NCBI GenBank assembly: GCA_029961685.1
Contig: JARWKL010000002.1
Location: 29,542,908 to 29,606,907 of the forward strand
DNA: 64,000 nucleotides
Direction of reading: 5' to 3'
DNA from: Aristolochia californica
Lineage: Eukaryota; Streptophyta; Magnoliopsida; Piperales; Aristolochiaceae
Below are positions 27,353 to 37,800 of the stretch, one piece after another. The number at the start of each line of letters is the position of its first letter. Positions within the stretch are counted from its first letter, which is position 1. A model generated the notes under the pieces. That model ran no database searches and was not told the origin of the DNA. It saw only the letters and a program-made list of their open reading frames with translations. Position numbers and translations under genes: made by a program.

Positions 27353-27990
27353 AAGCGTGAAGAGAAAACAGAAACGGAGACCAAAACAGAGGACTTTGAC
27401 CGGAAACAGGGGAGGACCCAAGAGGAGTTCCCCACCGTCATTCGCCGGGCCAATACCTTTCGCCGGGCCACCGTCGTCTACCACCATCCAGCAACCGAGA
27501 ACAAACCCGAGGAGAGCTCGAGACAGTCTCCGTCGAGGTGAGTTCGACGGTCGTCGCTCGCCAGGCCGAGAAGTGATCCGAGAGGGCTTCTCCGGTGCCA
27601 CTTCCGCTTTCTGACGATCCTCCGCCGTCGGTTACGTATTTCTGACCAGTCCCAGAGCTATTCCGACTCCAACCAAGACTCGAGAGAGCCGGTTAGAGAA
27701 CGTCAGCTCTGTTTCGTTCTTCGCCGGACGTTCCCTCCATCCGTCGGCTTCCAACCTTCGTCGCCGGCATCGTCTCTACCTCCGGCCACTCACTCTTGCC
27801 AACCTGAAGCCATTGATTTCGGGAAATTGCAGCATCCGTGAGAATGAGTTCTGCCGAGCGAGAGGAAGAAGAAGGGGAGTAATTCGTGATTTGATAATTA
27901 ATGTTTATTTAAGATTTGTTTTCTGGATATTTGATTAAATTAGCTAATTCGGGTAGGATTATAATTGAGGTTGGATTTTAGTATTTTAAT

Positions 27991-28281
27991 CCGATTTTTG
28001 TCTTTCACTCTATGCGCCCGAGAGGGGCTAGAAGCAAGGATTGAGAAATCGGATTTGTGATTACGTGGCGCTCGAGAGAGGCACGAATCACGGTAAAATC
28101 CAGAGTTGATAATTTTAGCATCATCACAATAGGAAATTGATTCTCTGCATTCATTGTAATCCGCTCTTTGTCATTAACTCTAGGCGCTCGAGAGGGGCTA
28201 GACGCAAGGTTTGAGAATCCAGATTCGTGGTTTCGTGGCGCCCGAGAGAGGCACGAATCATGGTAAAATCCAGAGTTGACG
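27991..28281 (+). repeat. Internal 170-bp-period duplication in the LTR
   Basis: The segment with GCGCCCGAGAGGGGCTAGA, TACGTGGCGCTCGAGAGAGG and TAAAATCCAGAGTTGA appears twice, anchored at 28011 and 28181. The second LTR has the same pair at 34031 and 34202. The duplication therefore predates both insertions and belongs to the family. Confidence 0.85.
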
Positions 28282-28502
28282 TTTCCTGTTGTGTAAGTAG
28301 TTAATTAGATTATTGTTTGATTATGTAGGATATAATTAGTGTTTAGTTCAGATTAATTCATCATATTTGGTTAGGCTAGTTGACTGAAGAATACACAAAA
28401 TTCAATCCTCCATGTGGATATGACCGTCGCTTACTACTAGATTACATGAACGATTCGTACGCCTGTGAGGTATTAAAGCCGATGTAACTAAATTCTACAT
28501 CA

Positions 28503-28507
28503 GGGGT
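28503..28507. repeat. Target-site duplication, right copy (GGGGT)
   Basis: Matches 26947-26951 exactly and continues into TGTACTAGTGG, the normal next bases of the interrupted monomer. Confidence 0.93.
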
Positions 28508-28867
28508 TGTACTAGTGGAATTTCCAAAACATGGATAACATCACTTTGTAGTTCATTTTTTGTGCGTGAAATAATTTTCTTCACTTATATTTATTGTAGT
28601 TTTCAAATTTTTTTGCATAGGTGAACTCTAAAATTTTAATTTTTTTGCGATCTATTTGCCTTATATCTTTTTTGTTTACGAAAAAAATGGGAGAGTGAAA
28701 ACTCAAGTTTGAATATGAAAAAAAAATTGAACATCCAAAATGGAAATGCACAAATGATGAGAGAGATAATTTCAAAAAGTATCTGTGATTTTTAAGGATA
28801 GGCAAAAAGTGGGTTGCTTGGCTCTCGTAAATATCCAACCACAGGTTAACTTGACAATTTAATTTTT

Positions 28868-30367
28868 GGCACTCGTTGAAATTTTTTGATGATTAGGTCA
28901 CTTGCATCCTCAACATGTTTCTGGCATGCATATCCACCACATTTAAAACATGTTAGGATCAGTTAGAAGGCTCACTCCTATCAAATTCCACCAAGCTATT
29001 AGGGGGTTGTACTTGTGGAATTTTCCAATCATGGATAACAAAACTTTGGAGTTCATTTTTAGTGCGTGAAATAATTTTCTTCACTTACATTTATTAGATT
29101 TTTCAAATTTTTTTGCATACGGGAACTATAAAATTTTCATTTTGTTGCGATCTATTTGCCTTATATCTTTTTTGTTTACGAGAAAAATGGGAGAGTGAAA
29201 ACTAAAGTTTGGATCTGGAAAAAAATTTGAACATCCAAAATGAAAATGCACAAATACTGGGAGAGAAATTTCCAAAAAGTATCTGTGATTTTTTAGGATA
29301 GGCAAAAAGTGGGTTGTTGTGCTCTTGTAAATATCCAACCACACGTTAACTTGAGATTTTAATTTTTTCTACTCCTTGAAATTTTTGGATCATTAGGTCA
29401 TTTGAATCCTCAACATGTTTCTGGCATGCATATACACCACATTTAAAACATGTTAGGATAAGTTAGTAGTCTTTTTCCTATAAAATTTCACCAAGCTATT
29501 AGGAGGTTGTACTAGTGGAATTTCCCAATCGTGGATTACAAAACTTTGGAGTTCATTTTTAGTGCGTGAAATAATTTTCTTGACTAACATTTATTATATT
29601 TTTCAAATTGTTTTGCATACATGAACTCTAAAATTTTGATTTTGATGCGATCAATTTGCCTTATATCTTTTTTATTTACGAGAAAAATGGGAGTGTGAAA
29701 ACTCAAGTTCGGATCTGAAAAAAAATTTGAACATTCAAAATTGAAATGAACAAATGCTGAGAGAGATAATTCCAAAAAGTATTTGTTATTTTTAGGGATA
29801 GGCAAAAAGTGGGTTGTATGGCTCTTGTAAATATCCAACCACACATTAACTTGAGAATTTAATTTTTTCTACTCCATGAAATGTTTGGATCATTAGGTCA
29901 CTCTCATCCTCAACATGTTTCTGGCATGCATATCCACCACATTTAAAACATGTTAGGATCAGTTAGAAGTCTCTTTCCTATAAAATTCCACCAAGCTATT
30001 AGGGGGATGTACTAGTGGAATTTCCCAAACATGGATAACAAAACTTTGGAGTTCATTTTTAGTGTGTGAAATAATTTTCTTCACTTACATTTATTAAAGT
30101 TTTCAATTTTTTTTGCATACATGAACTCTAAAATTTTCATTTTGTTGAGATCTTTTTGCGTAATATCATTTTTGTTTACGAGAAAAATGGAATAGTGAAA
30201 AATCAAGTTTGGATCTGAAAAAAAATTTTAACATCCAAAATGGAAATGCACAAATGCTAACAGAACTAATTCCAAAAAGTATCTGTGATTTTTAAGGATA
30301 GGTAAAAAGTGAGTTGTTTGGCTCTAGTAAATATCCAACCACACGTTAACTTGAGAATTTATTTTTT
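28868..30367 (-). repeat. Recent three-monomer duplication, copy 1
   Basis: Line-by-line comparison with the sequence 1500 bp further on shows about 17 substitutions and no indels over 1500 bp (about 98.9% identity). Immediately outside these bounds identity between equivalent positions falls to about 90% (six differences in the 60 bases before 28861). This makes it a tandem duplication of three consecutive monomers and the youngest rearrangement I can see in the array. Confidence 0.92.
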
Positions 30368-31867
30368 TGCACTCGTTGAAATTTTTTGATGATTAGGTCA
30401 CTTGCATCCTCAACATGTTTCTGGCATGCATATCCACCACATTTAAAACATGTTAGGATCAGTTAGAAGGCTCACTCCTATCAAATTCCACCAAGCTATT
30501 AGGGGGTTGTACTTGTGGAATTTTCCAATCATGGATAACAAAACTTTGGAGTTCATTTTTAGTGCGTGAAATAATTTTCTTCACTTACATTTATTAGATT
30601 TTTCAATTTTTTTTGCATAGGGGAACTATAAAATTTTCATTTTGTTGCGATCTATTTGCCTTATATCTTTTTTGTTTACGAGAAAAATGGGAGAGTGAAA
30701 ACTAAAGTTTGGATCTGGAAAAAAATTTGAACATCCAAAATGGAAATGCACAAATACTGAGAGAGAAATTTCCAAAAAGTATCTGTGATTTTTTAGGATA
30801 GGCAAAAAGTGGGTTGTTGTGCTCTTGTAAATATCCAACCACACGTTAACTTGAGATTTTAATTTTTTCTACTCCTTGAAATTTTTGGATCATTAGGTCA
30901 TTTGAATCCTCAACATGTTTCTGGCATGCATATACACCACATTTAAAACGTGTTAGGATAAGTTAGTAGTCTTTTTCCTATAAAATTTCACCAAGCTATT
31001 AGGAGGTTGTACTAGTGGAATTTCCCAATCGTGGATTACAAAACTTTGGAGTTCATTTTTAGTGCGTGAAATAATTTTCTTCACTAACATTTATTATATT
31101 TTTCAAATTGTTTTGCATACATGAACTCTAAAATTTTGATTTTGATGCGATCAATTTGCCTTATATCTCTTTTATTTACGAGAAAAATGGGAGTGTTAAA
31201 ACTCAAGTTCGGATCTGAAAAAAAATTTGAACATTCAAAATTGAAACGAACAAATGCTGAGAGAGATAATTCCAAAAAGTATTTGTTATTTTTAGGGATA
31301 GGCAAAAAGTGGGTTGTATGGCTCTTGTAAATATCCAACCACACATTAACTTGAGAATTTAATTTTTTCTACTCCATGAAATGTTTGGATCATTAGGTCA
31401 CTCTCATCCTCAACATGTTTCTGGCATGCATATCCACCACATTTAAAACATGTTAGGATCAGTTAGAAGTCTCTTTCCTATAAAATTCCACCAAGCTATT
31501 AGGGGGTTGTACTAGTGGAATTTCCCAAACATGGATAACAAAACTTTGGAGTTCATTTTTAGTGTGTGAAATAATTTTCTTCACTTACATTTATTATAGT
31601 TTTCAAATTTTTTTGCATACATGAACTCTAAAATTTTCATTTTGTTGAGATCTTTTTGCGTAATATCATTTTTGTTTACGAGAAAAATGGAATAGTGAAA
31701 ACTCAAGTTTGGATCTGAAAAAAAATTTTAACATCCAAAATGGAAATGCACAAATTCTAAGAGAACTAATTCCAAAAAGTATCTGTGATTTTTAAGGATA
31801 GGTAAAAAGTGAGTTGTTTGGCTCTAGTAAATATCCAACCACACGTTAACTTGAGAATTTATTTTTT
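30368..31867 (-). repeat. Recent three-monomer duplication, copy 2
   Basis: Partner of 28868-30367. Shared private features include GCACTCGTTGAAATTTTTTG, AAGGCTCACTCCTATCAAA, TTGTGCTCTTGTAAATATCC and AATCGTGGATTACAAAAC. After 31867 the next monomer lacks them, so the duplication is a dimer of a trimer and not a longer run. Confidence 0.92.
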
Positions 31868-33003
31868 TGTACTCCTTGAAATTTTTGGATCATTATGTCA
31901 CTTGCATCCTCTACATGTTTCTAGCATGCATATCCACCACATTTAGAACATGTTAGGATCAGTTAGAAGTCTCTTTCCGATAAAATTCCCCCAAGCTATT
32001 AAGGAATTGTACTAGTGGAATTTTCCAAACAATGATAACAAAACTTTGGAGTTCATTTTTAGTGCGTGAAATAATTTTCTTCACTTACATTTATTATATT
32101 TTTCAAATTTTTTTGCATATGGGAACTCTAAAATTTTCATTTTGTTGTGATCTATTTGCGTTATATCTTTTTTGTTTACGAGAAAAATGGGAGAGTGAAA
32201 ACTAAAGTTTGGATATGGAAAAACATCTGAACATCGAAATTGGTAATGCACAAATGTTGAGAGAGATAATTCCAAAAAGTATTTGTGACTTATTAGGATA
32301 GGCAAAAAGTGGGTTTTGGCTCTGGTAAATATCCAACCACATGTTAACTTGAGAATTTAATTTTTTCTACTCAAAATTTTTGGATCATTAGGTCATTTGC
32401 TTCCTCAACATGTTTCTGGCATGTATATCCACCACATTTAAATATTTTAGGATCAGTTAGAAGTCTCTTTCCTATAAAATTCCACCAAGCTATTAGGGGG
32501 CTGTAGTAGTGGAATTTCCCAAACATGGATAAAAAAACTTGGGACTTCATTTTTTGTGCGTGAAGTAATTTTCTTCATTTACATTTATTTTAGTTTTCAA
32601 ATTTTTTTGCATACATGAACTCTAAAATTTTTATTTTTTGCAATTTATTTTCCTTATATCTTTTTTGTTTATGAGAAAAAATGGGAGAGTGAAAACTCAA
32701 GTTTGGATTTGAAAAAAAAATTCAACATCCAAAATGGAAATGCACAAATGCTGAGAGAGATAATTTCAAAAAGTATTTGTGATTTTTAAGGATAGGCAAA
32801 AAGTGGGTTGTTTGGCTCTGGTAAATATCCAACCACACTTTAACTTGAGAATTTAATTTTGTACACCATGAAGTTTTTTGGATCATTAGGTCACTTGCAT
32901 CCTCAACATGTTTCTGGCATGCATATCCACCACATTGAAAACATGTTTGGATCAGTTAGAAGTCTCTTTCCTATAAAATTCCACCGAGCTATTAGGGGGT
33001 TGT

Positions 33004-34523
33004 TGATAGATGCCATATTCTGACATGAGAACTTGGTTAATTATTATAGAATAACCCTTATAATTGTGTAATAGGTGGTTATTTATCGGTTTTCAATTGA
33101 AACGTGCATTTATTGAAGTTGGCATTAATTGTCTATATTGCATATTTTTCTCTCCTGAAGTATATTTCATTGCTTTTAGGGTTTATTTCGTCCTGAAATG
33201 ATTTTTATGGATTCAAGTATGGAATTTCAGGAGAATTTTAGTGGAGAAGGAGATATTTACCAAAATGCCATTAGGGAAAGGGAGGTGATTTTTTAGGGCA
33301 AATCGTATTGAAAAGTGAGCCACCGTCGAACGAAACAGGGGATACCGTCGACCGAAACAGGGGAGGCCGCCGACTGAAAGAAGGGAGTCCCGAGAGGATT
33401 TCCAGCCATCGTTCGTCGTGCCACAGTCGTCCACCGCCGTTCGGCAACCGAGAATAGACCTGAGGAGAGCTCGAGAGTGTCTCCATCGCGGCGAGTTTGA
33501 CATTGCCAGTTTCTGCTCGCCAGGCAGAGAGGTGACCCGAGAGGGCTCCTCCTGCGCCGATTCCGCATTTCGACCATCCTCCGGCGTCGATTACACATTT
33601 CTAACCATTTCCAGAGCTATTCTGACTCCGACCGAGACTCGAGAGAGCCGGTTAGAGGATTTCAGCTCCATTCCGTTCTTCTCCAGTCGTCACCTCCGTC
33701 AGTGGGTTTCTATCCTTTTTTTCCGGGGTCGACTCTACCTCCGGCCACTCGCTCTTGCTACCCAAAGCCATCAATTTTGGGAAATTGCAGCACCCGTGAG
33801 AACGAGCCTACTGCCCGAGCGAGAGGAAGGAGAAGGGGAGTAATCCATCATTTTGGAATTTAATTTTCCCATAGTTTGAACTTAGGTTTTGAATGTTTAT
33901 TAAATTTGATTTGAGAATTAATGTTTATTGAATATTTGTTTTTCGGATATTTGATTAAATTAGATAGTTAGGGTAGGATTGTAATCTAGGTTGGATTTTG
34001 GTATTTTAATCCAATTTCTGTCTTTCACTTTATGCGCCCGAGAGGGGATGGACGCAAGGATTGAGAAATTGGATTCGTGGTTACGTGGCGCTAGAGAGAG
34101 GCACGAATCACAGTAAAACCCAAAGTTGATAATTTTGGCATCATCATAATAGGAAATTGATTCTCTGCATTCTATTGTAATCCAATATCTGTCATTAACT
34201 CTAGGCGCTCGAGAGGGGCTAGATGCAAGGATTGAGAATCTGGATTCATGGTTACGTGGCACTCGAGAGAGGCACGAATCGAGATAAAATCCAGAGTTGA
34301 CGTTTCCTGTTGTGCAACTAGTTAATCAGATTATTGCTTGATAATTTAGGATATAATTAGTGTTTAGTTCAGATTAATTCATCATATTTGGTTAGGCTAG
34401 TTGACTGAAGAATACACAAAATTCAGTCCCCCCTGTGGATATGACCCTCGCTTCCCGCTAGATTACATGAACGATTCGTACGCTTGCGAGGTATAAAAGC
34501 TGATGTAACTAAATTTCACATCA
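33004..34523 (+). mobile_element. 5' LTR of a truncated Athila/Tat-like element, 1520 bp
   Basis: Same family and orientation as the solo LTR: starts TGATAGATGCC, ends TTTCACATCA. By eye the two are similar throughout (roughly 85-90%). Two main length differences stand out: this copy lacks the 14-bp minisatellite, and it has about 57 extra bases near 33857-33912 (TTTCCCATAGTTTGAAC region). The five bases before it are GTTGT. No matching copy exists downstream because the element is cut short. The 170-bp-period duplication is present (34031 and 34202). Confidence 0.92.
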
Positions 34524-34529
34524 AGTTTT

Positions 34530-34547
34530 TGGCGCCGTTGCTGGGGA
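34530..34547 (+). other. Primer-binding site, tRNA-Asp type
   Basis: TGGCGCCGTTGCTGGGGA starts six bases after the LTR end. It is complementary to the 3' end of plant tRNA-Asp (consensus TGGCGCCGTTGCCGGGGA) with one mismatch. tRNA-Asp priming is known for Athila-group Ty3-gypsy elements. The site proves that the preceding 1520 bp is a 5' LTR. Confidence 0.88.
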
Positions 34548-34596
34548 GGCACGTATTAAGTGTATTTCTTTGTTCTCCGTGGTCTTAGGTTAGATT

Positions 34597-34628
34597 TATT
34601 TTTATTTTATTTTATTTTATTTTATTTC
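34597..34628 (+). repeat. Simple repeat (TTTTA)n in the element leader
   Basis: Five or six consecutive TTTTA-type units lie between the primer-binding site and the possible gag start. A common feature of retroelement leaders; no further meaning is evident. Confidence 0.85.
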
Positions 34629-34839
34629 TTTCATAATTTTATCTTGGTGATTTTGTATGGAGTTATTTTTATTTCTTCAAGTTAGTTCGTATTTTAAGTA
34701 GTGAGTTTGTTAGCTGAATTTGATTGTTAGTTTTGTTTCTTTTTGTGTTTTTATGCACGGGCACCGCTCCCTAGGTGAACCATTAGCTCCATTTGTTGAA
34801 GAGGTAGAACATATTTGTAGGAAAACACCCGAAGTCAAG

Positions 34840-34852
34840 TTAGGAGCAATTT
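34840..34852. other. Truncation junction: element internal region to satellite
   Basis: TTAGGAGCAA passes directly into TTTGCCTTATATCTTTTTTG, a mid-monomer position. The LTR entered the monomer at GGGGGTTGT, and the array resumes about 150 bp further along the unit. The event therefore removed the rest of the element and about 150 bp of satellite (or 150 plus a multiple of 500), or joined two array positions by ectopic recombination. Exact breakpoint uncertain by a few bases. Confidence 0.8.
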
Positions 34853-37800
34853 GCCTTATATCTTTTTTGTTAACAAGAAAAATGGGAGAGAAAACTCAAG
34901 TTTGGATATGAAAAAAAATTTGAACATCCAAAATGAAAATGCACAAATGCTTAGAGAGATAATCCCAAAAAGTATCTATGAATTTTTAGGATAGAAAAAA
35001 AGTGGGTTGTTTGGCTCTGGTAAATATCCAACCAGACGTTAACTTGAGAATTTAATTTTTCTACGCCTTGAAATTTTTGGATCATTAGGTCACTTGCATC
35101 CTCAACATGTTTCTGGCATGCATATTCACCACATTTAAAACATGTTAGGATATGTTAGAAGTCTCTTTCTTATAAAATTCTACCAAGCTATTCGGGGGTT
35201 GTACTAGAGGAATTTTTGAAACATGGATAACAAAACTTTGGAGTTCATTTTTAGTGCGTGAAATAATTTTCTTCACTTACATTTATTATAGTTTTCAAAA
35301 TTTTTTGCATACATGAACTCTAAAATTTTCATTTTGGTTGCGATCTAATTGCCTTATATCTTTTTAGTTTACGAGAAAAATGGGAGACGGAAAACTCAAG
35401 TTTGGATCTGAAAAAAAATCTGAACATCCAAAATGGAAATGCACAAATGCAGAGAGAGCTAATTCCAAAAAGTATCTGTAATTTTTAAGGATAGGCAAAA
35501 AGTGGGTTGTTCGGCTCTAGTAAATATCCAACCACACGTTAACTTGAGAATTTAATTTTTTCTACCCCTTGAAATTTTTAGATCATCACTTGCATCCTCA
35601 ACATGTTTCTGGCATGCATATCAACCACATTTAAAATATGTAAGGATCAGTTCGAAGTCTTTTTCCTATAAAATTCCACCAAGGTATTAGGGGGTTCTAC
35701 TAGAGGCATTTCCCTAACATGGATTACAAAACTTTGGATTTCATTTTAAGTGCATGAAATAATTTTCTTCACTTGCATTTATTGTAGTGTTCAAATTTTT
35801 TTCCATACATGAACTCTAAAATTTTCATTTTGTTGCGATATATTTGCCTTATATCTTTTTTGTTTACGAGAAAAATGGGAGACTGAAAGCTCATTTTTTG
35901 GATCTAAAAAAAAATCTGAACATCCAAAATGGAAATGCAGAAATGTTGAGAGAGATAATTCCTAAAAGTATATGTGATTTTTAAGGATAGGCAAAAAGTG
36001 GGTTGTTTGGCTCTTTTAAATATTCAACCACACATTAACTTGAGAATTTAATTTTATCTACTCGAAATTTTTGGATCATTAGGTCACTTGCATCCACAAC
36101 ATGTTTCTGGCATGCATATCCACCATATTTAAAACATTTTAGGATCAGTTAGAAGTCACTTTCCTATAAAATTCCACCAAGCTATTAGGGGGTTGTACTA
36201 GAGGAATTTCCCAAACATGGATAACAAAACCTTGGGGTTCATTTTTCGTGCGTGAAATAATTTTCTTCACTTACATTTATTATAGTTTTCAAATTTCTTT
36301 TGCATACATGAACTCTAAAATTTTCATTTAGTTGCAATCTATTTGCCTGAAATCTTTTTTGTTTACGAGAAAAATGGCTGAGTGACAACTCAAGTTTGGA
36401 TCTGAAAAAAAATTTGAACCTCCAAAATGGAAATGCACAAATGCTGAGAGAGATAAATCCAAAAAGTATATGTGATTTTAAAGGGTAGGCAAAAAGTGGG
36501 TTGTTTGGCCCTAGTAAATATCCTACCACAAGTTAATTTGAGAATTTAATTTTTTCTACTCTTTGAAATTTTTGGATCACTAGGTCACTTGCATCCTCAA
36601 CATGTTTCTGGCATGCATATCCACCACCATTAAAACATGTTAGCATTAGTTAAAAGTCTCTTTCCTATAAAATTCCACATGGCTATTAGAGGGTTGTACT
36701 AGTGGAATTTCCCAAACATGGATAAACATCTTAGGAGTTTATTTTTAGAGCGTGGAATAATTTTCTTCACTTACATTTAATATAGTTTTCAAATTTTTTT
36801 GCATACATGAACTCTTAAATTTTTATTTTGTTGCGATCTATTTGCCCTATATCTTTTTTTTTTTACGAGAAAAATGGGTGAGTAAAAACTCAAGTTTGGA
36901 TCTGAAAATAAATCTGAACATCCAAAATGGAAATGCACAAATGCTGAACGAGATAATTCCAAAAAGTATCAGTGATTTTTAAGGAAAGGCAAAAAGTGGG
37001 TTGTTTGGCTATGGTAAATATCCAACCACACGTTAACTTGAGAATTTAGTTTTTTCTACACCTTGAATTTTTTGAATCATTAGGTCACTTGGATCCTAAC
37101 CATGTTTCTGGCATGCATATCCACCACATTTAAAACATGTTAGGATCACTTAGAAGTCTCTTTTCTATAAAATTCCACCAAGCTATTAGGGGGTTGTACT
37201 AGTGGAATTTCCCAAACATGGATAACAAAACTTTGGAGTTCATTTTTAGTGCGTGAAATAATTTACTTCACTTACATTTATTATAGTTTTCAAATTTTTG
37301 TGCACATGTGAACTCTAAAATTTTCATTTTATTGCGATCTATTTGCCTTATATCTTTTTTTTTTATGAGAAAAATGGGAGAGTGAAAACTCAAGTTTAGA
37401 TCAGAAAAAAAGTTTGAACATGCAAAATGGAAACGTACAAATGCTGAGAGAGATAATTCCAAAAAGTACCTGTGATTTTTAAGGATAGGCAAAAAGTGGG
37501 TTGTTTGGCTTGGGTAAATATCCAAACCACACGTTAACTTGAGAATTTAATTTTTTCTGCTCCTTGAAATTTCTGGATCATTAGGTTGACTTCATCCTCA
37601 AGATGTTTCTGGCATGCATATCCACCACATTTGAAACATGTTATGATCAGTTAGAAGTCTCTTTCCTATGAAATTACAACAAGCTATTAGGAGGTTGTAC
37701 AAGTGGAATTTCCCAAACATGGAAAACAAAACTTTGAAGTTCATTTTTAGTGGGTGAAATAATTTTCTTCACTGACATTTATTATTGTTTTCAAATTTTT

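Larger units (their letters stand above)
26952..28502 (+). mobile_element. Solo LTR, 1551 bp, Athila/Tat-like Ty3-gypsy (inferred)
   Basis: Begins TGATAGATGCC and ends CTACATCA (TG...CA), flanked by the GGGGT duplication and satellite on both sides with no internal domain. This is the expected product of recombination between the two LTRs of a full element. The same sequence recurs at 33004-34523, where a tRNA-Asp-type primer-binding site follows it. That fixes the orientation (+) and the family. The 5' third is AT-rich. A GC-rich segment (about 27285-27880) has short overlapping open frames on both strands with no recognisable domain. A tail segment carries a duplicated stretch. Length and the CTGTGGATATGACC motif near the 3' end suit the non-chromovirus Athila/Tat group; the lineage is inference. 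Confidence 0.92.
28503..33003 (-). repeat. Satellite block C: about 9 monomers, '-' orientation
   Basis: Continues the monomer interrupted at 26951 and shares the block B diagnostic states. It is bounded by two copies of the same LTR family. It contains the two near-identical 1500-bp blocks listed separately. The last monomer stops at ATTAGGGGGTTGT, where the second LTR begins. No gene is seen. Confidence 0.96.
34524..34845 (+). mobile_element. Internal stub of the truncated element (leader and possible gag start)
   Basis: After the primer-binding site comes an untranslated-leader-like AT-rich stretch with a (TTTTAT)n tract. An open frame follows that contains MHGHRSLGEP and FVEEVEHICRK (ATG at 34753). 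It resembles the position of a gag start, but I cannot match it to a family. The frame runs into satellite at about 34846 and stops at 34911, so it is chimeric and broken. Everything else of the element, including pol and the 3' LTR, is gone. Confidence 0.75.

Noticed and set aside
27226..27614. Overlapping 81-107-codon frames in the GC-rich part of the solo LTR
   Set aside because: They occur on both strands in a minisatellite-bearing LTR segment. The related LTR at 33213-33843 has different frames, so none is conserved.
33213..33843. Frames up to 141 codons in the second LTR
   Set aside because: Located within an LTR, not shared with the sister LTR, without any recognisable domain.
26952..34523. 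The two Athila-like LTRs as the two ends of one element with satellite inside
   Set aside because: The first is flanked by its own perfect GGGGT duplication and normal satellite on both sides. The primer-binding site follows the second copy, not the first, so they are separate insertions.
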